NCBI GenBank assembly: GCA_002336845.1
Contig: DDEX01000085.1
Span: forward strand, 1-17,855
From: Rhodobacteraceae bacterium UBA1943
Lineage (GTDB): Bacteria > Pseudomonadota > Alphaproteobacteria > Rhodobacterales > Rhodobacteraceae
DNA: 17,855 bases
Reading direction: 5' to 3'
The translations under genes and the position numbers were made by a program. Shown piece after piece: positions 7,824-13,990 of the stretch. The first letter of the stretch is position 1. Every line of letters begins with the position of its first letter. The notes under the pieces were generated by a model. It saw nothing but the letters and a program-made list of their open reading frames with translations, did not search any database and was not told the origin of the DNA.

Positions 7824-9206
7824 CTAGAGGCGGAAACGCAAGCGCATCATCTGGCCCTGGCGCTGTATATCCAGCAGCCAGCGACGATTGTCTTGTTGCA
7901 ACAGCGCCATCACATCGCCGGGGCTTTTCACCGCAACGCCGTTGATCGCCATCAGAACGTCGCCCGGTGCAAGACCGACATTGGCGGCGATATCCTGAAC
8001 CTTGGCCACCAGAACGCCCGTTGCGTCGGCAGGCAGGTCATACTCGTCAGCCACCGCGGGGTTGATGCGCACCAGCGTTGCACCACGCAAGGCGACATCC
8101 TGCGTGATCTCGGTGGTCTGCCGCGGCGGATCGTCGGGCGGCGGCGAGAGGGTCAGCGTCGCCATCTTCTCTTGGCCATCGCGCAGATAGGTGACCGACA
8201 CTGAGGCGCCGATGCCCAGAGTGTTCAACCGGAACATCATCTCTTGCGGGGTATTCGTCTCGAACGCGCCCAAGCGCAGCACGACATCGCCCGGCTTCAA
8301 CCCGGCTGCCACAAACGGGCTGAGCGGGTGCAATGCGGTCAGCACGACGCCGCGCGGCAGGGGCATCGCCATCGCCTCAGCCATCCCGCCATCGACCTCC
8401 TGCCCGGAAACGCCAGCCCATGGCCTCTGGAATCGTGTCGCCCCGTCGCGGGCCTGGGCGAGAACTGCCGAAACCAGATTGGATGGGATGGCAAAGCCGA
8501 TGCCGTTTGAGCCGCCGCCCTTGGTCAGGATCGCCGTGTTGATTCCGATCAGCGCGCCATTCATGTCCACCAGCGCCCCGCCGGAGTTGCCCGGATTGAT
8601 CGGGGCATCGGTCTGGATGAAATAGCCCCGCCCGTCACCCACCGACAATGTAGAGCGCGCCAGCCCGGACACGATGCCAGAGGAAACCGTCTGCCCCACC
8701 CCGAAAGGATTGCCGATGGCCAGAACCAGATCACCCACCTGCAACGCATCCGAATCCTGCAACGGCAAAGCGGGCAGCCCGCCTGCACCCTGCAATTGCA
8801 ACACCGCCAGATCGACGCCCTGATCGGCCAGCAGAACCTTGGCCGGGAATTCGCGCCGGTCGCTCAGCACGACACGAATATCTGTGGCCTGCTCGACGAC
8901 ATGATAATTCGACACGACGATGCCATCCGCTGCGACGATTACCCCCGACCCCAAGGAATTCTGGATCCGCGGCGTTGCCGGACCAAGATCGCGGAAGAAC
9001 TGGTCGAAGAACGGATCGCCGGAAAACGGACTGCTGCGCTCTTGCACGACACGCGTGGCATAGATGTTTACCACGGCCGGGGCTGCGGCTTTGACAATCG
9101 GTGCAAACGACAATTGTACCTGTGGCAGGCTTTGCGGCACCGAGGTTTCGGCCGCAGCCATGACGGGCAGGAAGCTGATAAAGCACAGGGCTGCAAGGCG
9201 GCGCAT
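7824..9206 (-). CDS. Periplasmic Do/HtrA-family serine protease with two PDZ domains
   Basis: This is an envelope protein-quality-control protease of the DegP/DegQ type, 460 residues from the chosen start. A short signal peptide (MRRLAALCFISFLPVMAAA) precedes the trypsin-like domain. The catalytic triad is His102 in SNYHVVE, Asp132 in GVDLAVLQ and Ser208 in NPGNSGGALVD. PDZ1 spans about 262-353 (RGVVLTALHPLSPFVAAGLK within it) and PDZ2 about 372-455 (GVLVAKVQDIAANVGLAPGD). The ATG at 9206 is preferred because GGAGGT lies just upstream and it begins the signal peptide; an in-frame TTG at 9239 falls inside a hairpin. Which of DegP, DegQ or DegS is the nearest homologue cannot be settled by eye; two PDZ domains argue against DegS. 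Confidence 0.94.
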   Translation of the reverse strand: MRRLAALCFISFLPVMAAAETSVPQSLPQVQLSFAPIVKAAAPAVVNIYATRVVQERSSPFSGDPFFDQFFRDLGPATPRIQNSLGSGVIVAADGIVVSNYHVVEQATDIRVVLSDRREFPAKVLLADQGVDLAVLQLQGAGGLPALPLQDSDALQVGDLVLAIGNPFGVGQTVSSGIVSGLARSTLSVGDGRGYFIQTDAPINPGNSGGALVDMNGALIGINTAILTKGGGSNGIGFAIPSNLVSAVLAQARDGATRFQRPWAGVSGQEVDGGMAEAMAMPLPRGVVLTALHPLSPFVAAGLKPGDVVLRLGAFETNTPQEMMFRLNTLGIGASVSVTYLRDGQEKMATLTLSPPPDDPPRQTTEITQDVALRGATLVRINPAVADEYDLPADATGVLVAKVQDIAANVGLAPGDVLMAINGVAVKSPGDVMALLQQDNRRWLLDIQRQGQMMRLRFRL

Positions 9207-9223
9207 ATGACCTCCGTTCATGC

Positions 9224-9244
9224 CGGGCTTGCGATGCAAGCCCG
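9224..9244 (-). other. Strong perfect hairpin between luxI and the HtrA gene
   Basis: A 9-bp perfect inverted repeat, CGGGCTTGC with GCAAGCCCG, with only a 3-base loop, fills most of the 64-base gap between luxI and the protease gene. No run of T follows on either strand, so it is not a standard intrinsic terminator. It may be an RNA stability or processing element separating the two messages. Confidence 0.6.
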
Positions 9245-9270
9245 CGCAATTGGTGCCATGCTGATCGCAG

Positions 9271-9861
9271 CTAGTGAAGCGTGCTTGAGAAATCCATCAT
9301 CACGACCTGGTTATCGATGCCGTCAATCTCCAGCACCGGCCCCATGGCTTTCATCTTCACTCCAACCCGGTCCGCCCAACGCGGCCAGGTGGCCGACAGA
9401 AGCGTCAGGCAATGCGTTGCCCCAAGGCTGCGCACCGTATCCCCCAATTGCGAAATCAGCTGGGCATGAACCCGGCGGCGGATCGCGGCTGGCACATCAT
9501 GGGCAACAAACAGACGGGAGCTTTCCCAGATATGCTCGGCCACAGGCGCTTCGTCAAACAGCAACGTATCGGGAATCGTATCAAGCAGGCCACGCTGCGC
9601 GTCCCGGATCATGTAGGTGTAGATGCCGCACTGGGCCGTGGTGGGGGTAAGGCGGTTGCCCGCCATCACCTTGCCCTGTTCGTCATGAACCACCACCCAG
9701 CGGCTGGCCGGTGTGTCATACTGATCGTATTCCATCCCCAAGGCTTCGGGCAGCTTCCACTTGTTATGCACGATGAAAAGCTCTCGCCGGGCCCGCAGCA
9801 TGTTGGCGAACAGCTCGCCATGTTGGTGCAGGTTAGCGAACGAGAGCGTGGTTGTCAGCAT
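9271..9861 (-). CDS. luxI: LuxI-family acyl-homoserine-lactone synthase
   Basis: The enzyme makes an N-acyl-homoserine lactone signal from S-adenosylmethionine and an acyl-acyl carrier protein. The 196-residue protein has the normal length and the conserved family residues: the RRELF segment (25-29), Trp35, Glu44, Asp46 and Asp49 in GMEYDQYD, Arg70 in AGNRLTPT, and Glu113/Arg116 in WESSRLFV (112-119). The ATG at 9861 has GAAGGAG 6 bases upstream. It follows the luxR-type gene by 49 bases in the same direction. The acyl chain of the product cannot be deduced from sequence by eye. Rhodobacter capsulatus GtaI and R. sphaeroides CerI are known family members in related bacteria; orthology is not established here. 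Confidence 0.95.
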   Translation of the reverse strand: MLTTTLSFANLHQHGELFANMLRARRELFIVHNKWKLPEALGMEYDQYDTPASRWVVVHDEQGKVMAGNRLTPTTAQCGIYTYMIRDAQRGLLDTIPDTLLFDEAPVAEHIWESSRLFVAHDVPAAIRRRVHAQLISQLGDTVRSLGATHCLTLLSATWPRWADRVGVKMKAMGPVLEIDGIDNQVVMMDFSSTLH

Positions 9862-9910
9862 GGCAGGCTCCTTCGGGGTTGATGGCAGTCACTCCACGCG
9901 GGGGTCGTCT

Positions 9911-10522
9911 TTACATCAAACGGTAGTCTTTGGCCCGCTGGATGGCCTCGGCGGTGGTCCGGGCCATCAAACGGATGCGAGCGGAGGTTATTCTGGCCTT
10001 CAGCGCGCTTTCTGAAATTCCCAGCTTGGCCGCCGCCGCCGCGATGCGATCCCCCCCCGCAATGCAGCGCAGCGCCTCGATCTGGGCCTTGGTCAGTTCT
10101 TCCGGCGGTTCGGTCATGTCGTGCATCCGCAGGACTATGGCCTCGATCGCCGCGATCTCGTCATCCGAGAATTCCCTGTCGGCCCGACCGAACGACGCAA
10201 TGGTCCGTGACTTGATCGGCCCACAGGCGATGGTTGCGCCGAACAGCAGCCCGTATTTCGCCGCCTCTTTGAACAGGCTGAACGGATCGGGCAGCGACCG
10301 ATCACTCCACCGGATCGTTCCCGTGGTCGAAAACCCCCAGGCGACCATCGGGTCGCGCAGGACATAGCCATTTTCGGTGTAATGGTCCTGCCACGACTGA
10401 TCATAGGTCTGAAACATGAAAAGCGGTGAGGTAAAGCGGATATGCAGACCGATGGAATAACCACCCGGCGCAAAAAGCGTCAATTGATGCAGTTCCCGAT
10501 CAAGCGCCAACTTCACAGTCAT
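9911..10522 (-). CDS. luxR: LuxR-family autoinducer-binding transcriptional regulator
   Basis: This is the expected signal receptor partnered with the LuxI synthase. The 203-residue protein has an N-terminal autoinducer-binding domain, with the ligand-contact pattern Tyr53...Asp57-Pro58 (GYVLRDPMVAWGFS) and Trp72 (TIRWSD), then FGATIACGP (94-102). The C-terminal LuxR helix-turn-helix runs from LTKAQIEALRCIAGG (143-157) through AAAAKLGISESALKARI to RLMARTTAEAI. The ATG at 10522 is fixed by an in-frame TAA three codons upstream (TAA ATC GTT ATG). It is shorter than the 230-250 residues usual for the family, lacking part of the first helix. It lies between the rplQ terminator and luxI. Confidence 0.92.
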   Translation of the reverse strand: MTVKLALDRELHQLTLFAPGGYSIGLHIRFTSPLFMFQTYDQSWQDHYTENGYVLRDPMVAWGFSTTGTIRWSDRSLPDPFSLFKEAAKYGLLFGATIACGPIKSRTIASFGRADREFSDDEIAAIEAIVLRMHDMTEPPEELTKAQIEALRCIAGGDRIAAAAAKLGISESALKARITSARIRLMARTTAEAIQRAKDYRLM

Positions 10523-10569
10523 AACGATTTAGATACCTTTACGAATCTTGAGCAACTTTAGATTGCACG

Positions 10570-10587
10570 GCGCATTTGTCCATGCAC
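10570..10587. promoter_or_regulatory. Possible lux-box-like imperfect dyad upstream of luxR
   Basis: An 18-bp imperfect palindrome (GTGCAT, six bases, ATGCGC on the minus strand; one mismatch between arms) lies 48-65 bases upstream of the luxR start. Its size and position fit a LuxR-type operator, but the sequence does not match a lux-box consensus I can recite, and short dyads arise by chance. I did not see a comparable dyad in the 49-base luxR-luxI gap. Confidence 0.25.
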
Positions 10588-10636
10588 ATTCCTGCCAACC
10601 ACATTCGAAAAGCCACGCAAAACCTTGCCAAGCAAT

Positions 10637-10664
10637 AAAAAAAGCCCGCCAAGGGCGGACTTTT
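10637..10664 (-). terminator. Intrinsic terminator of the alpha ribosomal operon (behind rplQ)
   Basis: On the minus strand GTCCGCC (10660-10654), a 3-base loop and GGCGGGC (10650-10644) form a 7-bp stem with one G-U pair. It is flanked by A4 before it and a run of seven T after it (10643-10637). It begins 20 bases after the rplQ stop and ends the ribosomal operon before luxR. Confidence 0.9.
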
Positions 10665-10683
10665 CCACAGGCTGTTGCCAGAA

Positions 10684-11103
10684 TTACTCTTCTGCCAGGT
10701 CTTCTGCAGCCGTGCGCGCATGGTCAGCCGCACCTTTGGCCGAAGGATCGCGGTCAACGAATTCGATGATCGCCATCGGCGCCATGTCGCCATAACGGAA
10801 GCCCGCCTTCAGGATGCGGATATAGCCGCCCTGACGGTCCTTGTAGCGCGGTCCAAGAATTTCGAACAGGCGCGCAACGTGCTTGTCTTCCTTGAGCTGG
10901 GCATCGGCCAGACGACGAGCGTGCAGGTCGCCGCGCTTGGCCAGCGTGATCAGCTTTTCGACGATCGGGCGCAGTTCCTTGGCCTTGGGCAAGGTGGTCT
11001 TGATCTGCTCGTGCTCGATCAACGAGCCGGCCATGTTGGCGAACAGCGCCTTGCGGTGTTCGTGGGTACGATTCAGGCGGCGGTAGCCGCGAGCGTGACG
11101 CAT
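10684..11103 (-). CDS. rplQ: 50S ribosomal protein L17
   Basis: L17 is a large-subunit protein near the peptide exit tunnel. The 139-residue product begins MRHARGYRRLNRTHEHRKAL, continues with MAGSLIEHEQIKTTLPKAKE and LRPIVEKLITLAKRG, and ends in an acidic/alanine-rich tail usual in alphaproteobacteria. It is the last gene of the S13-S11-rpoA-L17 group and is followed by the terminator. The ATG at 11103 has AGGAAAA upstream. A 129-base structured gap separates it from rpoA, longer than expected for an operon of this kind. Confidence 0.98.
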   Translation of the reverse strand: MRHARGYRRLNRTHEHRKALFANMAGSLIEHEQIKTTLPKAKELRPIVEKLITLAKRGDLHARRLADAQLKEDKHVARLFEILGPRYKDRQGGYIRILKAGFRYGDMAPMAIIEFVDRDPSAKGAADHARTAAEDLAEE

Positions 11104-11134
11104 GGTATTTTCCTATCGCGTTTTGCTTTGTGTT

Positions 11135-11225
11135 GCCGGATTGCGTTGATCCGGCGTCGTTGGGGCGGGATTGCCCATATGTTCCCCGGCGGTCCGGGCA
11201 TTTGCGGGGGGCGTTGCCGCCCCCC
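11135..11225 (-). other. Three consecutive hairpins between rpoA and rplQ
   Basis: The 129-base rpoA-rplQ gap can fold, in transcript order, into an 8-bp stem closed by a GCAA tetraloop (11225-11218 with 11213-11206), a 5-bp stem CCCGG/CCGGG with a 4-base loop (11198-11194 with 11189-11185) and a 7-bp stem GCCGGAT/ATCCGGC with a 7-base loop (11155-11149 with 11141-11135). None has a T-run behind it. RNA processing, mRNA stability or L17 translation control are the likely roles. Confidence 0.65.
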
Positions 11226-11232
11226 ATCATTC

Positions 11233-12249
11233 TTAGAACTGGTCCTCGAAACGCTTGGCCAGATCTTCGATGTTTTCCGGCGGCCAATCCTCGACTTCCA
11301 TGCCAAGGTGCAGACCCATGCCCGACAGAACTTCCTTGATTTCGTTCAAGGACTTGCGGCCAAAGTTCGGGGTGCGCAGCATCTCGGCTTCGGTTTTCTG
11401 GATCAGATCACCGATATAGACGATGTTGTCGTTCTTCAGGCAGTTGGCCGAACGAACCGACAGTTCCAGCTCGTCAACCTTCTTCAGCAGCAGCGGGTTG
11501 AATTCCAGACCCGAGTCGATCTCGCCCGCCTTGGCGGCTTCCGGCTCGTCGAAGTTGACGAAGATCGCCAACTGGTCTTGCAGGATGCGTGCGGCATAGG
11601 CCACTGCGTCATCCGGCGTCAGCGAGCCGTCGGTCTCGATCTTCATGGTCAGCTTGTCATAGTCCAGCACCTGCCCCTCGCGGGTGGGCTGCACTTCGTA
11701 GCTGACCTTCTTGACCGGCGAATAGATCGCATCGATCGGAATCAGGCCGATGGGGGCATCTTCCGGACGGTTCTTGTCGGCCGAGACATAGCCCTTGCCG
11801 GTCGAAACCGTCAGTTCCATGTAAACGTCGGCGCCATCGTCGAGGTGGCAGATCACATGGTCCTTGTTCAGAACCTCGATCCCGTTGGTTTCCGAAATGT
11901 CGCCAGCGGTCACGACGCCCGGCCCCTTGGCCGAGATCGACAGGCGCTTCGGCCCCTCGACTTCCATCTTGAGCGCGACACCTTTCAGGTTCAGCACGAT
12001 GTCGGTGACGTCTTCGCGCACGCCGGCAACGCTGGAAAACTCGTGCAGGACGTTATCGATCTGCACCGAAGTGATGGCAGCCCCCTGCAAAGAGGACAGC
12101 AGCACGCGGCGAAGGGCGTTGCCCAGCGTCAGACCGAAACCACGCTCCAGCGGTTCGGCGATGACCGTGGCGGTGCGGTTCGCATCCGGCCCGGCCTTGA
12201 CGACCAATTGCTGTGGCTTGATCAGTTCTTGCCAATTCTTGTGGATCAT
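11233..12249 (-). CDS. rpoA: DNA-directed RNA polymerase alpha subunit
   Basis: This is the scaffold subunit of RNA polymerase. At 338 residues it has the normal alphaproteobacterial length. The N-terminal assembly domain includes ERGFGLTLGNALRRVLLSSL (35-54). The C-terminal domain, which binds UP elements and activators, spans about 261-317 and contains LELSVRSANCLKNDNI (261-276) and LRTPNFGRKSLNEIKEVL (291-308). The ATG at 12249 follows GGAGGGAAG. It sits in the standard rpsM-rpsK-rpoA-rplQ order. Confidence 0.99.
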   Translation of the reverse strand: MIHKNWQELIKPQQLVVKAGPDANRTATVIAEPLERGFGLTLGNALRRVLLSSLQGAAITSVQIDNVLHEFSSVAGVREDVTDIVLNLKGVALKMEVEGPKRLSISAKGPGVVTAGDISETNGIEVLNKDHVICHLDDGADVYMELTVSTGKGYVSADKNRPEDAPIGLIPIDAIYSPVKKVSYEVQPTREGQVLDYDKLTMKIETDGSLTPDDAVAYAARILQDQLAIFVNFDEPEAAKAGEIDSGLEFNPLLLKKVDELELSVRSANCLKNDNIVYIGDLIQKTEAEMLRTPNFGRKSLNEIKEVLSGMGLHLGMEVEDWPPENIEDLAKRFEDQF

Positions 12250-12324
12250 GGACTTCCCTCCATTCCAGTCGCCTGCCCATGTCCGGAAAAGCAGGAGACG
12301 CCCGAGGTTCAGAAATAGTCAGGC

Positions 12325-12348
12325 CGGGCCATGCAACAGGATGGCCCG
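12325..12348 (-). other. Perfect 8-bp hairpin between rpsK and rpoA
   Basis: CGGGCCAT (12348-12341 on the minus strand) and ATGGCCCG (12332-12325) form a perfect stem around an 8-base loop, 16 bases after the rpsK stop. No T-run follows and rpoA must be read through, so this is not a full terminator. It is one of a series of hairpins in this operon's gaps. Confidence 0.6.
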
Positions 12349-12364
12349 ACCCTAAGAAAGGCGA

Positions 12365-12760
12365 TCAGACGCGGCGGCGCTTCGGCGGGCGGCAGCCGTT
12401 GTGCGCCAGGGGCGTCACATCGCGGATCGAGGTGATGTTGAAGCCGACGGCAGCCAGCGCGCGCAGCGCCGATTCACGGCCCGAACCGGGGCCCTGCACT
12501 TCGACTTCCAGGGTTTTCACGCCATGTTCCTGCGCCTTGCGGCCCGCGTCTTCGGCGGCCATCTGGGCGGCATAGGGCGTCGATTTGCGCGAGCCCTTGA
12601 AGCCCATCGTGCCAGCCGACGACCACGAAATGGCGTTGCCCTGCACATCGGAGATCAGGATCTTGGTGTTGTTGAACGAAGAGTTCACATGCGCCACGCC
12701 AGCGGCGATGTTCTTGCGCTCTTTTCTCTTCGTGCGGGCGGTTTTGGTATCGCGTGCCAT
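12365..12760 (-). CDS. rpsK: 30S ribosomal protein S11
   Basis: S11 is a small-subunit platform protein. The 131-residue product reads MARDTKTARTKRKERKNIAA, then GVAHVNSSFNNTKILISD, GTMGFKGSRKSTPYAAQ and the C-terminal signature DVTPLAHNGCRPPKRRRV. The ATG at 12760 is preceded by AAGGGGG and lies 12 bases after the rpsM stop, consistent with coupled translation. Confidence 0.99.
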   Translation of the reverse strand: MARDTKTARTKRKERKNIAAGVAHVNSSFNNTKILISDVQGNAISWSSAGTMGFKGSRKSTPYAAQMAAEDAGRKAQEHGVKTLEVEVQGPGSGRESALRALAAVGFNITSIRDVTPLAHNGCRPPKRRRV

Positions 12761-12772
12761 GTCTGCGCCCCC

Positions 12773-13141
12773 TTATTTCTTCTTGCCGGCAATGGCCTTT
12801 GCAGGGCCTTTGCGGGTACGCGCGTTGGTGTGAGTGCGCTGGCCGCGGACCGGCAGGCCCTTGCGGTGACGCAGGCCGCGATAGCAGCCCAGATCCATCA
12901 GACGCTTGATGTTCATCGAAACTTCACGACGCAGGTCGCCTTCGACGGTGAAGTTGGCGTCGATATACTCGCGAATCGCGAGAACTTCGGCGTCGGTAAG
13001 CTGGTTCACGCGGCGCGCGGGCTCGATCTTGAGCGCCTCGCAGATCAGGCCAGCGGAATGCGGGCCGATGCCGGTGATGTAGGTCAGCGCGATCGGAACG
13101 CGCTTTTGGGTCGGGATGTTGACGCCAGCAATACGTGCCAC
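12773..13141 (-). CDS. rpsM: 30S ribosomal protein S13
   Basis: S13 is a small-subunit head protein contacting the P-site tRNA and forming intersubunit bridges. The 122-residue product starts MARIAGVNIPTQKRVPIAL and ends with GLRHRKGLPVRGQRTHTNAR and TRKGPAKAIAGKKK. The start codon is GTG (13141-13139), supported by AAAGGAAG upstream and by the conserved N-terminus. It opens the alpha-type group, with its own candidate promoter and a structured leader of about 137 bases. Confidence 0.98.
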   Translation of the reverse strand: MARIAGVNIPTQKRVPIALTYITGIGPHSAGLICEALKIEPARRVNQLTDAEVLAIREYIDANFTVEGDLRREVSMNIKRLMDLGCYRGLRHRKGLPVRGQRTHTNARTRKGPAKAIAGKKK

Positions 13142-13220
13142 GCGTAGCTTCCTTTCGGTTGCGGTTCCGTCTTGCCAGAACCTTTTTTCACAACTGCCCC
13201 GGCGAACCAGAGCAACGATC

Positions 13221-13249
13221 TTCTCGTGACTTTTGCGATATCACGAGAA
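13221..13249 (-). promoter_or_regulatory. 9-bp inverted repeat in the rpsM leader
   Basis: TTCTCGTGA and TCACGAGAA (13221-13229 and 13241-13249) form a perfect 9-bp inverted repeat around 11 bases. It lies about 80-108 bases before the rpsM start and just downstream of the candidate promoter, so it would form a stem-loop in the leader RNA. It is not G+C-rich like the neighbouring hairpins and has no T-run. A leader target for ribosomal-protein feedback is possible; no known RNA family is recognised. Confidence 0.5.
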
Positions 13250-13284
13250 ACCCGTCAGCGGGCGATTCCGCAGCGGGACGCCGT

Positions 13285-13313
13285 GCTGTAAGGGCTTTCC
13301 GGCGGGCCGTCAA
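13285..13313 (-). promoter_or_regulatory. Candidate promoter of rpsM-rpsK-rpoA-rplQ
   Basis: On the minus strand TTGACG (13313-13308) is followed after exactly 17 bases by TACAGC (13290-13285). A CTTGAC -35 with a TA-rich -10 is the usual strong housekeeping form in Rhodobacter-type bacteria. It would start transcription near 13278, leaving a leader of about 137 bases before rpsM. The -35 lies partly in the loop of the hairpin behind adk. Confidence 0.6.
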
Positions 13314-13322
13314 GCGGCCCGC
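13302..13322 (-). other. 8-bp hairpin behind adk, overlapping the rpsM -35
   Basis: GCGGGCCG and CGGCCCGC (13302-13309 and 13315-13322) form a perfect 8-bp stem with a 5-base loop, 8 bases after the adk stop; partial extension by CCG/CGG is possible. It lacks a T-run. The loop and inner stem contain most of the -35 of the next promoter. Confidence 0.6.
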
Positions 13323-13330
13323 ACCGGATT

Positions 13331-13981
13331 TCATGCCTTGTCAAGAACTTTCGAGATGGCCGCTGCAACAACGTCCATTTCCGCCAGACCGTCCACAGAC
13401 GATAGCTGCCCCTTGGCATAATAATAGCCGATCAGGGGCGAGGTTTTCTTGTAATACTCCATGAGGCGCGTCTTCAGCGCATCCTCATTGTCATCCGCCC
13501 GGCGGCGCAAGTCATGGCTGCCGCAGGCATCGCAGGTGCCCGCCACGGCGGTCGGCTTGGTCACGTCGTGATAAACCGCGCCACAATTGCCGCATGTATA
13601 GCGACCAGTGATCCGCGCGACCAAGGCCGCATCGTCCACCTGCATCTCGATGACGGCCGCCAGTTTCTGGCCGGTCTTGGCCAGCAACTGCCCCAATGCG
13701 TCGGCTTGCTTCAAGGTGCGGGGAAAGCCGTCAAAAATGAAACCGCCCCCCGCGCCCTGCCCGATCTTTTCCTCGATCAGGCCGATGACGATCTCATCCG
13801 TGACCAGCTCACCCCGGTCCATGATGGCCGCGACGCGCTTGCCCATCTCGGTGCCCGATGTTTTTGCTTCGCGCAGCATGTCGCCGGTGGACAGTTGCAC
13901 CATGGCGCGTTCGTCCACCAGCCGCTTGGCTTGAGTGCCTTTTCCGGCACCGGGCGGCCCGAGCAGGATGATATTCGTCAT
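13331..13981 (-). CDS. adk: Adenylate kinase with zinc-type lid
   Basis: Adenylate kinase interconverts ATP, AMP and ADP in the cytoplasm. The 216-residue long-form enzyme has the P-loop GPPGAGKGTQ (8-17), the AMP-site stretch STGDMLRE (31-38) and FDGFPRTLKQADAL (83-96), and a LID with four cysteines, Cys130, Cys133, Cys150 and Cys153 (CGNC and CDAC), a zinc-binding lid as in many alphaproteobacteria and Gram-positives. The ATG at 13981 has GAGGAGAG upstream and starts 9 bases after the secY stop. The secY-adk-rpsM order is common in alphaproteobacteria. Confidence 0.98.
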   Translation of the reverse strand: MTNIILLGPPGAGKGTQAKRLVDERAMVQLSTGDMLREAKTSGTEMGKRVAAIMDRGELVTDEIVIGLIEEKIGQGAGGGFIFDGFPRTLKQADALGQLLAKTGQKLAAVIEMQVDDAALVARITGRYTCGNCGAVYHDVTKPTAVAGTCDACGSHDLRRRADDNEDALKTRLMEYYKKTSPLIGYYYAKGQLSSVDGLAEMDVVAAAISKVLDKA

Positions 13982-13990
13982 TGTCTCTCC

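Noticed and set aside
9207..9239. TTG start for the HtrA-type protease at 9239
   Set aside because: It lies in the luxI-protease hairpin and would put 11 polar residues before the signal peptide; GGAGGT precedes the ATG at 9206.
10675..12318. Plus-strand open frame of 547 codons opposite rplQ and rpoA
   Set aside because: It covers two highly conserved genes plus their gap; the frame follows from codon bias on the other strand.
13163..13190. Plus-strand terminator-like sequence (GGTTC/GAACC then T6)
   Set aside because: No plus-strand gene reads into it, the stem is only 5 bp with a 10-base loop, and it lies in the rpsM leader.
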